Origin: a bacterium
GTDB taxonomy: Bacteria > Pseudomonadota > Gammaproteobacteria > Burkholderiales > Thiobacteraceae
Assembly: GCA_027438535.1 (NCBI GenBank)
Contig: DAIAMA010000036.1
Coordinates: forward strand, 1 to 9,111
Direction of reading: 5' to 3'
DNA length: 9,111 nucleotides
Part shown: positions 6,165 to 9,111 of the stretch, in pieces
Layout of the letters: every line of letters starts with the position of its first letter
Numbering within the stretch: position 1 is the first letter of the stretch
Program-made: the position numbers and the translations under genes
The notes under the pieces: generated by a model
The model's input: only the letters and a program-made list of their open reading frames with translations
The model's database searches: none
What the model was told of the DNA's origin: nothing

Positions 6165-7891
6165 GCTTTACCATGCACGGCGTCGCCGTTTCCGGCGGTA
6201 TCGCCATCGGGTTCGCGCATCTGGTTTCGCACGCCACGCTCGAAGTGCCGCATTATGCCCTGCCCAAGCACCTGGTCACCGAAGAAGTCGGGCGCTTCGA
6301 CGCCGCGATTCAAGCCACGCGCCACGAGATGGAATCGATGCGCGCGCACATTCCGGCGAATGCGCCGCCCGAAGTAGAAGCCTTTCTCGACGTGCACTTG
6401 ATGATTCTTAACGATTCGTCGCTATCCAAAGTACCGCGGCAATTGATCCAGGCGCAGCAATGCAATGCCGAATGGGCACTCACACAACAGCTCGACAATC
6501 TGCTCGATCAGTTCGAGAACATCGAAGATACCTACTTGCGCGAACGCAAGAATGACGTGATTCAGGTGGTGGAGCGAGTGCTGAAGGCGCTGCTCGGCCA
6601 TCCCGGCGTGCCCACCAATGCCACGACGCCGGAAGAAGCCAGTATTTTGGTGGCGCACGACTTGTCGCCGGCGGATATGATTTTGTTCAAGCGCCATCAG
6701 TTCGCGGCCTTCGTGACCGATGTCGGCGGCGCCACTTCGCATACCGCGATCCTGGCGCGTAGCCTGAATATTCCCTCGGTGGTGGCGCTGCATCATGCGC
6801 GGCAATTAATTCGCGAACGCGAGTTGCTGATCGTGGACGGCGGACAAGGCGTGGTGATCGTCAACCCCGATCAACACGTGCTGGCCGAATACCGCCTCAA
6901 ACAAAATCAATGGGAAATCGACCAGCAGAAACTCAAGCGCCTGGCGAGTGCGGCCACCCGCACCCTCGACGGCACGGCCGTGGAACTGCACGCCAACATC
7001 GAGCTGCCGCAAGACGTGCCGCTGGTGCGCGACAACGGTGCGACCGGCATCGGCTTGTTTCGCAGCGAATTTCTCTTCATGAACCGGCCCGATTTGCCGA
7101 GCGAGGAAGAGCAATATTTGGCCTACCGTACCGTCGCGGAAGGACTGCAAGGCTTACCGGTCACCATCCGCACCCTCGATTTGGGCGCGGATAAGCAGCT
7201 CACGCAAATGGAACACGGGCAAAGCGCGAATCCGGCGCTGGGCCTGCGCGCGATCCGCCTGTGCCTGGCCGAGCCGCATCTGTTCCACACTCAGATCCGC
7301 GCTATTTTGCGCGCCTCGCATTACGGCAAGATTCACATTTTGATTCCGATGCTGTCGACGCTCTCGGAGCTCGATCAAACGCTGCACCATATCCGCGTCG
7401 CCAAGGAAAGCCTGGATGTCGAAGCCACGCCCTACGACAAGACCATCAAGCTCGGCGGCATGATCGAAATTCCCGCCGCCGCGCTGATGGTGCAGAGCTT
7501 CGCCAAGAAATTGGATTTTCTGTCTATCGGCACCAACGACCTGATTCAATATACGCTCGCCATCGACCGTACCGACGACGCCGTCGCGCACCTGTACGAC
7601 CCGCTGCATCCGGCGGTGCTGCAATTGGTGGCGCACACCATTCGCACCGCCAACCGCGTCGGCACCCCGGTCGTGGTGTGCGGCGAGATGGGCGGCGACC
7701 CCAAGCTCACGCGCCTGCTGCTCGGCTTCGGCTTGCGCGAATTTTCCATGCATCCGGCACATTTGCTGGCGGTGAAACAACAAGTGCTCAAGACCAATTT
7801 GCCGGATATTCACGCGCTCGTGGCCAAGATGCTGAAGACGGAAGAATCCGAAAAAATGCACAGCTTATTGGCCCGGCTGAATAGCCTTTAA
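6161..7891 (+). CDS. ptsI: PTS Enzyme I (phosphoenolpyruvate-protein phosphotransferase)
   Basis: This cytosolic dimer autophosphorylates from phosphoenolpyruvate and phosphorylates HPr at His15. At 576 residues it is family length (E. coli 575). The order is an N-terminal HPr-binding domain, the phosphohistidine domain with VGGATSHTAILARSL (phospho-acceptor His194), then the PEP-binding barrel. The barrel has GIGLFRSEFLFM (296-307, with Arg301), TIRTLDLGADK (335-345), the signature FLSIGTNDLIQY (453-464) and VVCGEMGGD with the catalytic-acid Cys507. An AGGG at 6151-6154 lies 6 nt before the ATG; ATG 6173 is an in-frame alternative. It is the last gene of the tightly spaced set and is followed by the large inverted-repeat element. 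Confidence 0.97.
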   Translation: MSFTMHGVAVSGGIAIGFAHLVSHATLEVPHYALPKHLVTEEVGRFDAAIQATRHEMESMRAHIPANAPPEVEAFLDVHLMILNDSSLSKVPRQLIQAQQCNAEWALTQQLDNLLDQFENIEDTYLRERKNDVIQVVERVLKALLGHPGVPTNATTPEEASILVAHDLSPADMILFKRHQFAAFVTDVGGATSHTAILARSLNIPSVVALHHARQLIRERELLIVDGGQGVVIVNPDQHVLAEYRLKQNQWEIDQQKLKRLASAATRTLDGTAVELHANIELPQDVPLVRDNGATGIGLFRSEFLFMNRPDLPSEEEQYLAYRTVAEGLQGLPVTIRTLDLGADKQLTQMEHGQSANPALGLRAIRLCLAEPHLFHTQIRAILRASHYGKIHILIPMLSTLSELDQTLHHIRVAKESLDVEATPYDKTIKLGGMIEIPAAALMVQSFAKKLDFLSIGTNDLIQYTLAIDRTDDAVAHLYDPLHPAVLQLVAHTIRTANRVGTPVVVCGEMGGDPKLTRLLLGFGLREFSMHPAHLLAVKQQVLKTNLPDIHALVAKMLKTEESEKMHSLLARLNSL

Positions 7892-7893
7892 CC

Positions 7894-8054
7894 TAAAAAA
7901 AGCAAATGCTGCCACAGAGGTCACAGAGAACACGGAGATTCAAGGGGTTTTACAATATCCGCCCGCGCACCCGCTGGGTGAGTTCGATCAGCGAGCTAAG
8001 TCACGGGTTTTCCTCTGTGAACTCTGTGTTCTCTGTGGCGAACCGCTTTTTTTA
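7894..8054. repeat. 161-bp inverted-repeat element of 9-bp CACAGAG units; probable terminator
   Basis: Outer arms TAAAAAAAGC (7894-7903) and GCTTTTTTTA (8045-8054) are exact reverse complements. Inside them, CCACAGAGG, TCACAGAGA, ACACGGAG (7912-7937) face CTCTGTGAA, CTCTGTGTT, CTCTGTGG (8013-8038). Each arm is three tandem 9-mers of the NNCACAGAG type, in opposite orientation and pairing with few mismatches. The interior holds a smaller hairpin, CACCC-GCT-GGGTG (7968-7980). The stem followed by U7 on the + strand, mirrored on the - strand, could stop transcription both ways. I recall similar CACAGAG-rich dispersed repeats in many environmental bacterial genomes; this window has one copy only. 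Confidence 0.8.
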
Positions 8055-8113
8055 AGTTTAATGTTCACAATCCGATTGGCGCCTTATCCTTTTTCTTTTT
8101 CCGCGGGACCTCT
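8055..8113 (+). promoter_or_regulatory. Leader region of the carboxypeptidase gene
   Basis: The 59 nt between the inverted-repeat element and the next start codon should hold its promoter. TTCACA (8064-8069) resembles a -35 box and TATCCT (8085-8090) a weak -10, but their spacing is only 15 nt. A pyrimidine-rich stretch (8084-8102) follows, then GGGA (8105-8108), a plausible Shine-Dalgarno sequence 5 nt before the ATG. The promoter boxes are weakly supported. Confidence 0.25.
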
Positions 8114-9111
8114 ATGAAATCACTAGTTCTTACACTCGCGCTTTTATTTACCGGCTATGCGCACGCCGCCGATTTACCGCTCTTGCCCCCGCCGCCCGCG
8201 CCCGATGTGACCGCGCATGCTTATTTGCTCATGGATTTCCAAAGCGGCCAAGTGCTGCAAGCGCACCGGCCGGACGAGCGGGTAGAGCCCGCCTCGCTCA
8301 CCAAGCTGATGACCACCTACCTGACTTTCACCGCGCTGAAGCAAGGCCGCTTGAAGCTGGATCAGACCTTGCCGGTATCAGAAAAAGCCTGGCGCGCGGA
8401 AGGCTCGCGCATGTTCCTCAAACCGAATACGCAAGTGGCGGTGGAAGACCTGCTCAAAGGCATGATCGTGCAATCCGGCAACGACGCTTGCATCACGCTC
8501 GCCGAGGGCATCGCCGGCAGCGAAGAAGCCTTCGTGGTATTGATGAACCGCGAGGCCCAGCGTCTGGGACTGACCAATACGCACTTCACGGACTCCACCG
8601 GCCTGCCGCATGCCCAGCATTATTCCACCGCGCGCGATCTGGGCATGCTCGCGGCGGCGCTGATTCGCGACTTCCCCGAGTACTATCCCTTATTTTCGAT
8701 TAAAGAATATCGCTACAACAATATTTCGCAGCCCAACCGCAACCGCCTGCTATGGCAAGACCCGTTCGTGGATGGCATGAAAACCGGCCACACCGAATCG
8801 GCCGGTTACTGCCTGATCGCTTCCGCCAAGCGCAGCCAAATGCGGCTCATTGCAGTGGTGCTCGGCGCCAACTCCGACAATGCGCGCACCGCAGAGAGCC
8901 AAAAATTGCTCAACTACGGCTTCCAATTCTATGAGACCTACCGCCTCTACCCGGCCGGCCAAACCGTGGCCATGCTGCCGGTCTACAAAGGCAGCGCAAA
9001 TCAAGTCCGGGCCGGTTTCACGCACGATGCCTTCCTGTCCTTGCCCAAAGGCTACTACGCACACGCCAAGGTCACGCTCACCAGCCGCCAACCCTTGCTC
9101 GCGCCCTTGAT
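8114..9111 (+). CDS. dacC: D-alanyl-D-alanine carboxypeptidase (PBP5/6 family), 3' truncated by window
   Basis: This periplasmic, membrane-anchored penicillin-binding protein trims the terminal D-Ala from peptidoglycan pentapeptides. The frame is open for 332 codons to the window edge; the family has about 380-400 residues, so the end of the C-terminal beta domain and the amphipathic anchor are missing. A signal peptide (1-18, ending YAHA before ADLP) is clear. The three active-site motifs are Ser61-Leu-Thr-Lys64 (in EPASLTKLMTTY), Ser121-Gly-Asn123 and Lys223-Thr-Gly225 (in DGMKTGHTESAGYCL). Between them lie WRAEGSRMFLKP and FTDSTGLPH, both typical. The gene follows the inverted-repeat element and probably has its own promoter. 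dacA and dacC cannot be told apart from this sequence; dacC is a label of convenience. Confidence 0.94.
   Translation, partial: MKSLVLTLALLFTGYAHAADLPLLPPPPAPDVTAHAYLLMDFQSGQVLQAHRPDERVEPASLTKLMTTYLTFTALKQGRLKLDQTLPVSEKAWRAEGSRMFLKPNTQVAVEDLLKGMIVQSGNDACITLAEGIAGSEEAFVVLMNREAQRLGLTNTHFTDSTGLPHAQHYSTARDLGMLAAALIRDFPEYYPLFSIKEYRYNNISQPNRNRLLWQDPFVDGMKTGHTESAGYCLIASAKRSQMRLIAVVLGANSDNARTAESQKLLNYGFQFYETYRLYPAGQTVAMLPVYKGSANQVRAGFTHDAFLSLPKGYYAHAKVTLTSRQPLLAPL

Noticed and set aside
7154..7861. 235-codon - strand frame opposite ptsI
   Set aside because: Shadow of the Enzyme I reading frame; no domain or motif is visible.
7911..8040. CACAGAG repeats as a CRISPR array
   Set aside because: Units are 9 bp, contiguous and in inverted halves, with no unique spacers between regular direct repeats.

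Overview
The window reads as chromosomal core sequence from a betaproteobacterium. The gene order porin - glnK - amtB - gshA - gshB - (apbE) - EIIA(Man) - ptsH - ptsI is a recognisable betaproteobacterial arrangement. The glutamate-cysteine ligase is the PF08886/T. ferrooxidans-type enzyme rather than the E. coli type, which points (by inference, not search) towards the Nitrosomonadales and relatives. All genes are on the + strand, and codon use looks uniform and GC-rich. No rRNA, tRNA, CRISPR array or transposase gene was found.

Layout. (1) 1-179 is the 3' end of a TorF-like outer-membrane porin. A perfect 10-bp hairpin then separates it from glnK (249-587) and amtB (598-1959), the ammonium-sensing and ammonium-transport pair. 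A textbook UUCG-loop terminator (1987-2010) closes this unit. (2) A candidate promoter near 2046-2074 precedes a closely packed + strand set: gshA, gshB, an apbE lipoprotein gene, a mannose-type EIIA, ptsH (HPr) and ptsI (Enzyme I). Gaps are 9 nt or overlaps, except for 46 nt before the EIIA gene. (3) 7892-8113 is non-coding. It is dominated by a 161-bp inverted-repeat element built from 9-bp CACAGAG-type units and flanked by A7/T7 runs, probably doubling as a transcription terminator. (4) A DD-carboxypeptidase gene starts at 8114 and runs off the right edge.

How the genes fit together. GlnK gates AmtB according to nitrogen status. GshA and GshB make glutathione in two steps. ApbE attaches FMN to periplasmic-facing proteins. 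EI, HPr and a lone EIIA form a phosphorelay with no EIIB/EIIC transporter in view. Together with an HPr Ser46 region resembling HPr-kinase substrates, this suggests a regulatory rather than sugar-importing PTS.

I did not find a wholly new multi-gene system. The most unusual feature is the gshB/apbE junction. There an inverted array of 7-bp repeats, including four perfect GTTCACC copies, lies inside the coding region for the ApbE signal peptide. It can pair with the apbE start codon, and any change of copy number not divisible by three would frameshift the gene.
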